Source of the DNA: Mycolicibacterium parafortuitum
GTDB taxonomy: Bacteria > Actinomycetota > Actinomycetes > Mycobacteriales > Mycobacteriaceae
Direction of reading: 5' to 3'
Assembly: GCF_010725485.1 (NCBI RefSeq)
Contig: NZ_AP022598.1
Span: forward strand, 4,960,001-5,024,000
Length of the DNA stretch: 64,000 bases
Position numbers and translations under genes: made by a program. The notes under the pieces are model-generated. The model was not told where the DNA came from. It searched no databases and saw only the letters and a list, made by a program, of their open reading frames with translations. This document shows positions 1 to 8,517 of this stretch, piece by piece (the first letter of the stretch is position 1; each line of letters starts with the position of its first letter).

Positions 1-38
1 ACCGTGACGTCGGCCTCGAACTCGGCGGGGCGGCTCAC
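1..38 (-). CDS. 5' end of an unidentified gene, cut by the window edge
   Basis: A GTG codon at 38-36 overlaps the TGA of the preceding quinone oxidoreductase gene in the GTGA arrangement used throughout this cluster. It opens a frame reading MSRPAEFEADVTV before the window ends. The only support is translational coupling and an open frame of a dozen codons. It is probably the last visible member of the minus-strand operon that starts at 3162. No function can be given. Confidence 0.4.
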   Translation of the reverse strand, partial: MSRPAEFEADVT

Positions 39-997
39 GGGGCGGACGGGGCCAGTAGCAGCTTGCCGACCGTGGACCGGGATTCCAGCGCGTCCCAAGC
101 GGTGTCCGCTTCACCCAGCGAGAACTGGGCACCGACAACGGGATTGAGCACACCCTGGGCGGCGAGCCCGAGCAGCACCGCCGATCGCTCGGCGATGGCC
201 GCCGGGTCTCCGAGGTAGTCCCGGCCCGCCGCACGGGTAAGAAAGTACGAGCCGGCGACGAGGTTCGCGGCCGTGATGTCGGCCTCCCGGCCGGATGCCG
301 CGCCGTAGAGCACCATCGCCCCGCGCGGACGCAGGGTGCCCAGCAGCGGTTCGGCGACCCCGGCCCCGACGGCGTCGTAGACCACCGCGGCACCGCCGGG
401 TACCAGCGCCCGGACCTCGGCGGTGACGTCGTCGCCGTAGGTCAGCACCGTCGCGGCGCCGGCGCGGATGGCGGTGTCGGCCTTCTCCGGTTTCGACACC
501 AACCCGATCACGCGGGCACCCCGGGCCACCAGCAGCTGGGTCAGCAGCACGCCGACACCACCCGCGGCGGCCGTGACGATCGCGGTGTCGCCGCGCCCGG
601 CCTGCCACGCGTCCTGGCACAGGTAGTGCGCGGTGAGCCCCTGGAACAGCAGCGCGGCGGCGGCGGCGTCGGACACCGCGTCCGGCACCGGGACGAACGA
701 GATCCCGGGGCCCGCGACGAAGTCGGCGTAGCTGCCGGGCACCTTCGACCATGCGACCCGCTGACCTGGTGCCAGTCCTGTCACCCCCGCGCCGACCTCG
801 TCGACCACGCCGACGCCTTCGAGGCCGGGCACCCGGTGCTCCGGAAGCGGGACCCGGCCGTGGCGCTGCATCACTTCCCAGAAGTTGACACCGGCACGGG
901 ACACCCGGACCCGCACCTGCCCGTCACCGGCGGGCGCAAGGTCGGTCTCGCGGATGCGCACAGCCCGTGTGTCATCCAGAATCACCTGTCGCACCAT
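35..997 (-). CDS. NADPH:quinone oxidoreductase-like zinc-less MDR dehydrogenase
   Basis: A 320-residue medium-chain dehydrogenase/reductase of the quinone oxidoreductase (QOR/crotonyl reductase) branch. The N-terminal GroES-like domain carries the HRVPGLEGVGVV stretch near residue 55. The Rossmann fold has the nucleotide-binding AAAGGVG motif near residue 143. The Cys/His ligands of zinc alcohol dehydrogenases are absent, which is normal for QORs. Length is typical. It is the fourth readable gene of the operon beginning at 3162 and overlaps the next gene by four bases. In this catabolic setting it may reduce a quinone or an unsaturated carbonyl intermediate; the substrate is unknown. Confidence 0.85.
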   Translation of the reverse strand: MVRQVILDDTRAVRIRETDLAPAGDGQVRVRVSRAGVNFWEVMQRHGRVPLPEHRVPGLEGVGVVDEVGAGVTGLAPGQRVAWSKVPGSYADFVAGPGISFVPVPDAVSDAAAAALLFQGLTAHYLCQDAWQAGRGDTAIVTAAAGGVGVLLTQLLVARGARVIGLVSKPEKADTAIRAGAATVLTYGDDVTAEVRALVPGGAAVVYDAVGAGVAEPLLGTLRPRGAMVLYGAASGREADITAANLVAGSYFLTRAAGRDYLGDPAAIAERSAVLLGLAAQGVLNPVVGAQFSLGEADTAWDALESRSTVGKLLLAPSAP

Positions 998-1024
998 CGT
1001 GTTCCTCAGTTCATTCGGGGATGG

Positions 1025-1591
1025 TCATTCGGGGATGCCGATGTCGAACACCGCCATCAGTTGGGCCAGGGTCCGGTAGTAGCCGACCAGAGTCGTCAGC
1101 TCGATGACCGCCTCGACACCGAGAACGTCGCGGTAGCGGGCGTAGTCGTCGTCGGTCACGGCCGCACCGGAGATCAGCGTCCGACACAGATCCGCGGCGG
1201 CCTGCTCCTGCTGATCGCGGCTGTCGAAACCCCCGGCCGACAGCTGCTCCAGTTCGTCATCGGTGAAACCGACCGCCCGCGCCACCCGTTCGTGGGCCCA
1301 CCACTCGTAATCCGATCCCATCGCGGCACCCACCAGCAGGATCGCGATCTCGCGCACCCGCGGCGAGAGCCCGGTGCGGTAGCGGATCGCGGCGCCGAGC
1401 TGCTGCAGGACGTCGCCGACACCGGGGGCGTGCAGCATGATGCCGAACGGGCCGGTCAGCGAACCGTCTTGTGCCACAACGGGAAAGTGCTGGGTGCCCT
1501 TGAGCCGGTCACCGCCGGTGATGCCGTTGTAGACGGTGCGCTGGGCTTCGTCGAGTTCGCCTGGTGTCAGAGCCTGCAGCCGCCGGCTCAC
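1025..1591 (-). CDS. carboxymuconolactone decarboxylase (CMD) family protein
   Basis: 188 residues starting at a GTG that overlaps the TGA of the CoxG-like gene (GTGA). The core PFGIMLHAPGVGDVLQQLGAAIRYRTGLSPRVREIA segment (residues about 40-75, described by position here) and the following helix with YEWWAHERVA match the CMD/AhpD fold. The CxxC redox pair of AhpD peroxidases is missing, so a decarboxylase or isomerase-like role in ring-fission chemistry is more likely than peroxide reduction. A much longer open frame exists upstream in phase, but that part lies antisense-frame over the CoxG gene and is not coding. Substrate not known. Confidence 0.8.
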   Translation of the reverse strand: MSRRLQALTPGELDEAQRTVYNGITGGDRLKGTQHFPVVAQDGSLTGPFGIMLHAPGVGDVLQQLGAAIRYRTGLSPRVREIAILLVGAAMGSDYEWWAHERVARAVGFTDDELEQLSAGGFDSRDQQEQAAADLCRTLISGAAVTDDDYARYRDVLGVEAVIELTTLVGYYRTLAQLMAVFDIGIPE

Positions 1592-2301
1592 TGAGGACCC
1601 CGCGGATACGGGTACGGCAGGTACGGATACCGCGGCGCCTTGTTCACCTTGCGGCCGAACACCAACCAGCTCAACACGAATCCGAGCAGTCCGCCGATCA
1701 ACGCCTGCCCGTAGCGCTCCTTGACCATCGGCAGGATGAACTCCATCGGGTTCATGCTGACCTCGCCTGCCGGTGCGGGGGTGAACGCCGGAGCCGACGG
1801 CGCGGTACCGTTCGCCGACACCGGTGGTGCGTCCGCCGCCCCGGCCGCCGGCTGGGTCAACAGACCGGAGATGTTGGTGACGAACTGCCCGATCAGCCGG
1901 TTGCTCACGTCGGCGATCGCACCGCGGCCGAATTGCGCCATGCGGCCGCTGATGTCGAGGTCGGTGTCGATCAGCACCCGGGTGCGCGTCGGGCTGACCG
2001 GCTCCAGCCACGCATGCAGTTTCGCGTTCGCGGCCGCCTGCCCTTTGGGATCCTTGCCCGACGCCGAGATCACCGCGCTGTAGGTCGCGTCGTCCTTCTG
2101 CAGGAACCGCGCCGTCCCGCGGAAGTGCGCCCCGATCGGACCGACCTTGATCTTGACGTTGCCGAGGAAGTCGTCCCCGTCCACGCCGTCCAGGGCGGCC
2201 CCCGGCATGCAGGGCATGATCCGTTCCAGATCGGTGAGCAGATTCCAGGTCTGATCCAGATCGGCGTCGATCTCGAACTGGTTCTTCAGCTGCATTGCCA
2301 T
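1588..2301 (-). CDS. CoxG-like SRPBCC-fold protein with C-terminal membrane helix
   Basis: 237 residues. The N-terminal part (about 1-150) is the CoxG/carbon monoxide dehydrogenase subunit G type of SRPBCC domain, with the characteristic MPGAALDGVDGDDFLGNVKIKVGP-like opening near residue 32-55. A Pro/Ala-rich linker follows, then a hydrophobic helix (ALIGGLLGFVLSWLVFG) near residue 205 and a basic tail. CoxG proteins accompany molybdenum hydroxylases of the CoxLMS type and are thought to tether or mature them at the membrane. That fits the two large subunits encoded just upstream. It is 33 bp from the cyclase gene and overlaps the CMD gene. Confidence 0.85.
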   Translation of the reverse strand: MAMQLKNQFEIDADLDQTWNLLTDLERIMPCMPGAALDGVDGDDFLGNVKIKVGPIGAHFRGTARFLQKDDATYSAVISASGKDPKGQAAANAKLHAWLEPVSPTRTRVLIDTDLDISGRMAQFGRGAIADVSNRLIGQFVTNISGLLTQPAAGAADAPPVSANGTAPSAPAFTPAPAGEVSMNPMEFILPMVKERYGQALIGGLLGFVLSWLVFGRKVNKAPRYPYLPYPYPRGPQ

Positions 2302-2334
2302 TGGTGCCCTTCCTGATCGGTCCGGGGGCTGGGC

Positions 2335-3162
2335 TCAGCCCGCGAAACCCTCGATGACTTCGTCCTCGCCGCAGTCGAAGAACGCCATGATGCGGCACGG
2401 GCAGGCCTCGCCGCCCTCGATCTTCCACGGGAACGCACCGATGATGGCGCGCTGGTTCAGCACCGTCTTGAGATCGCCGCCGACGTTCTCGGCGTGGATG
2501 CAGCCGTCCTGGAACGCCAGGTGGTGCATCGGGAAGATGTCGGACTTGACCTCGCGACCCGACAGGTGATGGGTGTATTCGTACTCACCGCCGAAGAACT
2601 CCGAGTACGTCATGCCGACGTGCTCTTCGAACTTCTTCAGCAGATCCGGGCGCATGTTGCGGATCGTGGTGTTCATCGGGTGGTCGCCCGAGCCGGCATC
2701 GATTCCCCACCAACGGATCTCCATCTCGGCCATCCAGCGGGCCAACCGCACGCTGCCGCCCGGGTGCATGGTGAAGTACCGGACCAGATCCTGCTTCGGC
2801 ATGCCCTGGTAGTAGTCGATCCAGCCGGTGTGAATGATCAGGATGTCACCCTTTTTCACCTCCACCTTGGAGGTGATGTGCTCGGGCTCGATCAGATCCC
2901 AGTCGCTGACCACGTCCGAGACGTCCACGATCGCACCCGGATGGATCAGATAGTCCAGCGGCAGCGAGGCCATGTCGAGACCGCCGTCGGTGCCGTGCAT
3001 CGGGCCGTCGAGATGGGTGCCGGAGTGCAGCGAGGCTTCGATGCGCTGCGAGACGATCTGGTTGGTCTGCAGGTTCTGGGTGTAGTACATCTTGTTGCCC
3101 GGATAACCCACCCAGCCCGGGGTGTGCAGGCCCCACGGATGGGTCAGATCGACGATGCGCAT
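2335..3162 (-). CDS. cyclase/kynurenine formamidase-family metal-dependent hydrolase
   Basis: 275 residues of the cyclase (PF04199) family, which includes kynurenine formamidase and isatin hydrolase. The metal-binding signature HSGTHLDGPMH is at residues 46-56, and the later WGIDAGSGDHPMN segment has the expected Asp and His. These enzymes use Mn or Zn to hydrolyse cyclic or aryl amides, or to cyclise polyketides. First gene of a minus-strand operon (cyclase, CoxG, CMD, QOR, next). A palindromic operator lies 21 bp upstream of the ATG. Together with the nitrilase gene it gives the cluster two C-N hydrolases, suggesting opening of an N-containing ring. Confidence 0.88.
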   Translation of the reverse strand: MRIVDLTHPWGLHTPGWVGYPGNKMYYTQNLQTNQIVSQRIEASLHSGTHLDGPMHGTDGGLDMASLPLDYLIHPGAIVDVSDVVSDWDLIEPEHITSKVEVKKGDILIIHTGWIDYYQGMPKQDLVRYFTMHPGGSVRLARWMAEMEIRWWGIDAGSGDHPMNTTIRNMRPDLLKKFEEHVGMTYSEFFGGEYEYTHHLSGREVKSDIFPMHHLAFQDGCIHAENVGGDLKTVLNQRAIIGAFPWKIEGGEACPCRIMAFFDCGEDEVIEGFAG

Positions 3163-3182
3163 GTATTTCTCCGCTCAAAACC

Positions 3183-3201
3183 GAATCAATTGTATTGAAG
3201 T
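3183..3201. promoter_or_regulatory. operator copy 1 (GAATCAA-N5-TTGAAGT)
   Basis: A 19-bp inverted repeat of the family described for 12461-12479. The right half TTGAAGT is perfect; the left half keeps ATCAA. It lies in the 44-bp gap between the cyclase start and the end of the upstream molybdenum hydroxylase gene, so it can control the cyclase operon separately. Function inferred from recurrence. Confidence 0.55.
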
Positions 3202-3206
3202 CGATT

Positions 3207-5570
3207 CTATGTCACTGAAATTGATTTGGCCAGACGACGCACCAGATCCGGCCGGATCGGCACCGACACAATGGAATCCGGTATCCGCAGGGCATCGTCG
3301 ACGGCCGAGGCGATCGCCGCCCCGACGGCCGTGGTGCCGCCCTCGCCCGCGCCCTTGACCCCGAGCGGGTTGATCGGGCTCGGCGCGTCCTCGGTGATCA
3401 ACGTCTCGACGTCGGGCACCTCGAGCAGTGTCGGGATCAGATAGTCCATGAACGTCGTGCACTGCGGGGTTCCGTCCTCGCCGTACAGGAACTCCTCGTA
3501 GACCGCTCCCCCGAGTCCCTGTGCGACCCCTCCGGCGATCTGGCCTTCCACCAGAGTCGGGTTCAGCGCCCGGCCGACGTCGTAACCCACGATGAACCGC
3601 TCCACGGCCAGGTTGCCCGTGCCCGCGTCGATCGACACCACCGCGGCGTGCAGGCCGTACGGATAGGTCATGTGGTCGGACCGGAACCAGCCGTCGGCCG
3701 ACAGCCCCGGGTCCTCCTTCATCTCCCCCGCGTTGACGGGTTCGAGCAGCCGGGCGATCTCGCCGAAGGTCAGTACGCGCGACGGGTCCGACACGACAGC
3801 GACCGCGCCGTCGGTGATGTCGACCTCCTCCGTGCTGACCTTGAAGTGGTGGGCGGCCACCCGAACAGCCTTGTCGGCCAGCGCGTCAGCGGCATTCTTG
3901 GCAGCCGATCCGGCCATCACCGCCAGCCGCGTCGCGAAAGCGCCCCGGCCGTACTCGAACTGGTCGGTGCGGCCCCGGACCACCCGGATCGCGTCGTGCG
4001 GGATCCGCAGTCGCTCGGCGACCACCTGTGCGAGCACGGTGTCGACCCCCTGCCCCACCGACGACGCACCGCAGCTGATGGTGACCTTACCGCTGACGTC
4101 GACCGAGACGCGGGCGCCCTCGAACGGCCCGATACCGCTCTTCTCGACGAAGAACCCGAATCCGAAGCCGACCAGTTCCCCTGCCGCGCGCCGCTTCTCG
4201 ACATCGGCGCGGATACCCGCGAAATCGAACTCCCTTGCCACCTTGTCCAGCAGCAGTTCGTAGTCGCCGGAATCGTGCACCAGGTGGGTGCCCATCGCCT
4301 GGATGGGACGTTCGTAGGGCATCTTCGCCGCCGGGATGAAGTTGGTGCGGCGCATCTCGGCGGGGTCGAGCCCGAGCTCCCTGGAGATCTTGTCGACCAG
4401 ACGTTCGCGGGCGAACGTGCCCTCGTACCGGCCCGGCGACCGATAGGTGCCCGCCGGCGTCTTGTGTGTCAGGCGCACGTGCGCGGTGGCCCGGAAGTGC
4501 GGGATCACGTACGGCCCGGGCAGCATCGACGCGGTCAGCGACGCGACGGTGGCACCGTGGGTGCGCACGTAGGCGCCCTGGTCGAGGATGAAGTCGGCCT
4601 CCAGCGCCTCGATCCACCCGTCCGCGACCCGCACCAGAGCACGCAGCCGGTGGTGTTGTCCCCGTGAGTGATTGGTCGCGACGAGATGTTCCTGCCGGTC
4701 CTCGATCCACTTGACCGGCCTGCGTAACCGCATCGCCGCGACGGCGACCAGCACGTCCTCGGGATAGAGCTCGCCGCGCGGGCCGAACCCGCCGCCGACG
4801 TGGGTCTCGCGGACCACCACCTGATGCGGCGGCAACCCGGTGATCGCCGCGATGGCCTCGCGATTCCAGAACGGCACCTTCGCCGCGCCGTCGATGACCA
4901 GCTGCTGATCGGCGTCGTCGAACCGGGCCACCAGACCGCGGCATTCCATCGGCACCCCCGTGTGCCGGCCGATTCGCGCGTCCATCTCGACGATGCGGTG
5001 GGTACCGGCCGCGACCAGCTCCGCCGCACCGGCGAACGCCCCGTCCACGTCGCCGTACTCCTCGACGAAACACGTCGCCTCGGAGTCCTGGTCGCCCAGC
5101 TGCGCGCCGGTTCCCGCGGCCCAGCTGGCCTGCTCGCCGTCGACCCAGGTGATCGGTTCCAGATCCGCGTCGATGCGCGCGGGCAGCGGCTCGATGTCGA
5201 GTTCGACGAGTTCGGCGGCGTCCTCGGCCAGATACGCCGAGGTGGCGAACACCACCGCGACCGGTTCGCCGACGTAGCGCACGAACCGCCGGGCCAGCAC
5301 GGGTTGGCGGTACGGCAACAGTTCGTCGCGCGGGGTCAGCCGGAACGCGATCGCGGGCAGGCTGGAGATGTCATCGTGCGACCACGCCGCGACGACCCCG
5401 TCGAGCAGCAGCGCCGCCGACACGTCGACCGACACGATGCGGCCGTGCGCGATAGGCGATCTCACCACCCGCATGTGCACTTCGCCGCTGTGGCTGGTGT
5501 CGGCCGCGAACCGGCCCGCCCCGCGGAGCAGCACCGGATCCTCGATGCGCCTGGCGCGGGCCCCGATCAT
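3207..5570 (-). CDS. xanthine dehydrogenase-family molybdopterin-binding large subunit (second)
   Basis: 787 residues, the CoxL/XdhB-like molybdenum cofactor subunit of a heterotrimeric hydroxylase. It opens with GARARRIEDPVLLRGAGRFAAD, a typical substrate-channel domain start, and ends with the cofactor domain, whose GVKGAGEGGTT motif carries the catalytic glutamate near residue 735. The active-site loop reads TYRSPGRYEGTF, not the AYxCSFR of true carbon monoxide dehydrogenase, so CO oxidation is excluded. It starts at an ATG overlapping the end of the 2Fe-2S subunit gene (ATGA) and is last in the operon from 10264. It likely hydroxylates a (hetero)aromatic ring or oxidises an aldehyde. Confidence 0.9.
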   Translation of the reverse strand: MIGARARRIEDPVLLRGAGRFAADTSHSGEVHMRVVRSPIAHGRIVSVDVSAALLLDGVVAAWSHDDISSLPAIAFRLTPRDELLPYRQPVLARRFVRYVGEPVAVVFATSAYLAEDAAELVELDIEPLPARIDADLEPITWVDGEQASWAAGTGAQLGDQDSEATCFVEEYGDVDGAFAGAAELVAAGTHRIVEMDARIGRHTGVPMECRGLVARFDDADQQLVIDGAAKVPFWNREAIAAITGLPPHQVVVRETHVGGGFGPRGELYPEDVLVAVAAMRLRRPVKWIEDRQEHLVATNHSRGQHHRLRALVRVADGWIEALEADFILDQGAYVRTHGATVASLTASMLPGPYVIPHFRATAHVRLTHKTPAGTYRSPGRYEGTFARERLVDKISRELGLDPAEMRRTNFIPAAKMPYERPIQAMGTHLVHDSGDYELLLDKVAREFDFAGIRADVEKRRAAGELVGFGFGFFVEKSGIGPFEGARVSVDVSGKVTISCGASSVGQGVDTVLAQVVAERLRIPHDAIRVVRGRTDQFEYGRGAFATRLAVMAGSAAKNAADALADKAVRVAAHHFKVSTEEVDITDGAVAVVSDPSRVLTFGEIARLLEPVNAGEMKEDPGLSADGWFRSDHMTYPYGLHAAVVSIDAGTGNLAVERFIVGYDVGRALNPTLVEGQIAGGVAQGLGGAVYEEFLYGEDGTPQCTTFMDYLIPTLLEVPDVETLITEDAPSPINPLGVKGAGEGGTTAVGAAIASAVDDALRIPDSIVSVPIRPDLVRRLAKSISVT

Positions 5571-6067
5571 GCGGAGGTCTCGGCGTCGGCCGGTTCGTCA
5601 CCGCGCATCGCGCGCTGCGCGCACAGCGTGGACTTGAGGATGTTCTGGTATCCGGTGCAGCGGCATAGGTTCGACGACAGCACGTCGCGCAACTCGTCCT
5701 CGCCCGCATCGGGGTGTTCCTCGAGATAGCCGGCGATCAGGGTCAGGAATCCCGGTGTGCAGAAACCACATTGGAGCCCGTGGTTGTCCCAGAACGCCTG
5801 CTGCACCGGATGCAGGGCGGTGTCGTCGGGGGCCAGTCCCTCGACGGTGCGGATCGACGCACCCTCGGCCTGCACCGCGAACATCAGGCATGCGCGGATC
5901 GGCTGGCCGTCCAGCAGCACGGTGCACGCACCGCACACCCCGTGCTCGCAGCCCAGGTGGGTGCCGGTCAGACCGCAGTCGTCGCGCAGCGCATCGGCCA
6001 GCGTCCGGCGCGGTTCGACGTCGATGTCGTAGCGGTCGCCGTTGACGTAGAGGCGAAGTGACGTCAT
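5567..6067 (-). CDS. 2Fe-2S small subunit of molybdenum hydroxylase (CoxS-like)
   Basis: 166 residues starting at ATG 6067. The N-terminal plant-ferredoxin-like cluster uses C40, C45, C48 and C60 (CEHGVCGACTVLLDG region). The C-terminal helical cluster uses C100, C103, C135 and C137 (CGFCTPGF and CRCTGY). All eight ligands are present, so both clusters should form. This subunit carries electrons from the molybdenum site to FAD. It is the only 2Fe-2S subunit in the cluster and lies between the two large-subunit genes, so it is probably shared by both. In the same phase the open frame runs far upstream across the neighbouring gene; that part is noncoding. Confidence 0.93.
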   Translation of the reverse strand: MTSLRLYVNGDRYDIDVEPRRTLADALRDDCGLTGTHLGCEHGVCGACTVLLDGQPIRACLMFAVQAEGASIRTVEGLAPDDTALHPVQQAFWDNHGLQCGFCTPGFLTLIAGYLEEHPDAGEDELRDVLSSNLCRCTGYQNILKSTLCAQRAMRGDEPADAETSA

Positions 6068-6075
6068 GTGCTCTC

Positions 6076-8517
6076 CTACTGCTGGGGCGCCGGGACGGCA
6101 GCATCGGACGGATGGGGCGCCGGTCGGATGTCGCGACCCTCTCGGATCGCCGACCGGATCCGGTGCGGGGTCGCGGGCAGGTGGAACACCCCGACACCGA
6201 GTGGGCTGAGCGCGTCGCTGATCGCGTTCGCGATGGCGGCGGGCGCACCGATGGTGCCGCCCTCCCCGACGCCCTTGGCCCCGGTCAGCGACGCCGGGGA
6301 CAGCGTGTACAGATGGGAGATCTCGATGTCGGGGACCTCGGCGGCGGTCGGCGGCAGGAAGTCCATCAGCGAGGTCGTCACCAGCACGCCGCGGTCGTCG
6401 TAGATCAGTTCCTCGAACAGCGCGTTGGCGATGCCCTGGACCACGCCGCCGTGGATCTGCCCGTCGACGATGGCCGGGTTGATCAGCCTGCCGGCATCCT
6501 CGGCGACGAGGAACCGGGTCACCCGGACCTGACCGGTCTGCGGGTCGACCTCGACCTCGGCGACGTGGCACGCGTTGGCGAAGGTGCCCGACGGGTCGTA
6601 GGTGCCGATCGCTTCGAGCGCGGGCTGGCCCTTGTCGGGGATCAGATGGCTGGAATGGTAGGTGTCGCGGGCGATCACGGCGAGCTCGACCGCTTCCGTC
6701 GCGCCGCGCAGCCGCGCCGTCCCGGCCTCGAGCACGACGTCGTCGGGCAGGCCGCCGAGCCGGTCGGCGGCCAGCCCACGGATGCGTTCGGCGAGTTCGC
6801 GCGCCGCGGTCAGCGACGCGCCTCCGGCGATCACCATCGCCCGGCTCGCGTAACTGCCCCACCCGTACGGGGTCGCATCGGTGTCGCTGGCGATCACCCT
6901 GACCTGGTCCGGGCGCATCCCGAGTTCGTCGCAGACCACCTGTGCCAGTGTCGTTTTCAACCCCTGTCCGTGCGGCGACGCGCCGATGCGCAGAGTGAGG
7001 CCGCCGGACGGGTCCATGGTCAGGATGACGCGTTCGAAGCCGGGCGTGATGACCGGCGCCGGTTTGGTCGGGTCGAGGCCGAACGGCTGCGAGCGCGCCG
7101 CGAAGGCGGGTGTGCCGTAGCCGGTGCGTTCGGCGAAGCAGGAGAACCCGATCCCCAGATAGCGGCCCTGCCTGCGGGCCTGTTCCTGGCGCACCGCGAA
7201 ATCGTCGAGGTCGGCGAGCCGCGCCGCCTCGGCGAGCGTCTCGCGGTGCGACGCCACGTCGAGGACCAGCCCGGTCGGGGCGCGATGCGGAAACTCCGAG
7301 ATCAGGTTCTTGTCCCGGATCTCGACGCGGTCGATGCCCAGGTGCGTCGCGGCGCGGTCCATCAGCCGTTCCATGGCCAGCACCTGCATCGGCCGCGACA
7401 CGCCGCGATATGGGGCGATCGGGCATTTGTTGGTCGCGACGGCACGCGAGCGCACGTCGTACTCGGCCACCTTGTACGGTCCGGGCAATTCGGCCAGTGC
7501 CATCAGCGGTTCCACCGCCCAGGTCACCGGATAGCAGCAGTAGGCTCCGACGTCGCAGATGAGATCGCCACGCAGGGCCAGTAATTCACCGTCGGCGGTG
7601 AAGGCGCCCTCGATGTCGTAGACCTGTTCGCGACTGTGCCAGCCCGCCAGGAAGTTCTCCTCCCTGGTCTCGATCCAGGCCAGGTCGCGGCGCAGCGTGC
7701 GGGCGGCCCACACCAGAGCGACGTCCTCGCGGGCCAGCGTCATCTTGGCGCCGAATCCGCCACCGACGTCGGGCGCGATCACCCGCAGATCGTCCTCGGC
7801 CATACCTACGCAGTCGGCGATGCCGGTGCGCGTGATGTGCGGCATCTGCAGGGTCGAATGCAAGGTGATGCGGCCGTCGGCGCGATCGTAGGCGGCATGT
7901 GAAGCCCTGGCCTCCAGCGGCATCGCGCTCTGCCGTCCGGAGCTGACCCGCACCGATACGACCGCGTCGGCGCGGGTGAACGCCTCCGCGGCGCCGGGTG
8001 TGGTGACGCGGCCGTCGACCATCGTGTTCGGCGCGTTCTGATGGTCGGCGGGTACCGAATCATGAACCAGCGGTGCACCTTCGGCCAGCGCATCGGGCGC
8101 CGACAGGACAGCGGGCAGCGGCTCGATCTCGACGTCGACGAGTTCGGTGGCGTCCTCGGCGGCGGCATCACTGTCGGCGACCACGAACGCGACCGGTTCG
8201 CCGACGAAGCGGACCACGTCGGTCGCCAGGATCGGGGTACCGACGGCGACGAAGTCAGGGCGGTGCAGCGCGGCCTCGATGGGCGCGACGTCGGCGAGGT
8301 CGCGGCCGGTGAACACCGTGACGCCGGGCGGTGCGGTGATGGACAGGATGCGGCCCGAGGCCACGGTGCTGCGGACGAAGCGCACATAGGCGCACCCGGG
8401 GTTGCGGGACGCGATGTCGGCGACGTAGGTGCCCCAGCCGCGCACGATGGCGGGATCCTCCAGCCGGGGCAGCGCCCGCCCGGTCCAGGTGCCCGGTTCG
8501 GTGGGGGCGGCCATCAT
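6076..8517 (-). CDS. xanthine dehydrogenase-family molybdopterin-binding large subunit (first)
   Basis: 813 residues, CoxL/XdhB-like. It has the N-terminal RLEDPAIVRGWGTYVAD opening, the VGGGFGAKM-type loop near residue 255, PYRGVSRP in place of the CO dehydrogenase AYxCSFR loop near residue 365, and the catalytic glutamate in GAKGVGEGGTIG near residue 745. It starts at an ATG overlapping the FAD-subunit stop codon and ends 8 bp before the 2Fe-2S subunit gene. It is clearly related to the second large subunit, but the two differ throughout, so they are likely two hydroxylases acting on successive intermediates rather than a recent duplication. Confidence 0.9.
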   Translation of the reverse strand: MMAAPTEPGTWTGRALPRLEDPAIVRGWGTYVADIASRNPGCAYVRFVRSTVASGRILSITAPPGVTVFTGRDLADVAPIEAALHRPDFVAVGTPILATDVVRFVGEPVAFVVADSDAAAEDATELVDVEIEPLPAVLSAPDALAEGAPLVHDSVPADHQNAPNTMVDGRVTTPGAAEAFTRADAVVSVRVSSGRQSAMPLEARASHAAYDRADGRITLHSTLQMPHITRTGIADCVGMAEDDLRVIAPDVGGGFGAKMTLAREDVALVWAARTLRRDLAWIETREENFLAGWHSREQVYDIEGAFTADGELLALRGDLICDVGAYCCYPVTWAVEPLMALAELPGPYKVAEYDVRSRAVATNKCPIAPYRGVSRPMQVLAMERLMDRAATHLGIDRVEIRDKNLISEFPHRAPTGLVLDVASHRETLAEAARLADLDDFAVRQEQARRQGRYLGIGFSCFAERTGYGTPAFAARSQPFGLDPTKPAPVITPGFERVILTMDPSGGLTLRIGASPHGQGLKTTLAQVVCDELGMRPDQVRVIASDTDATPYGWGSYASRAMVIAGGASLTAARELAERIRGLAADRLGGLPDDVVLEAGTARLRGATEAVELAVIARDTYHSSHLIPDKGQPALEAIGTYDPSGTFANACHVAEVEVDPQTGQVRVTRFLVAEDAGRLINPAIVDGQIHGGVVQGIANALFEELIYDDRGVLVTTSLMDFLPPTAAEVPDIEISHLYTLSPASLTGAKGVGEGGTIGAPAAIANAISDALSPLGVGVFHLPATPHRIRSAIREGRDIRPAPHPSDAAVPAPQQ

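Noticed and set aside
6068..7426. Long minus-strand open frame extending the 2Fe-2S subunit by 450 codons
   Set aside because: The extension is Arg/Gly-rich shadow sequence overlapping the Mo large subunit gene on the same strand in another frame; the conserved protein starts at ATG 6067.
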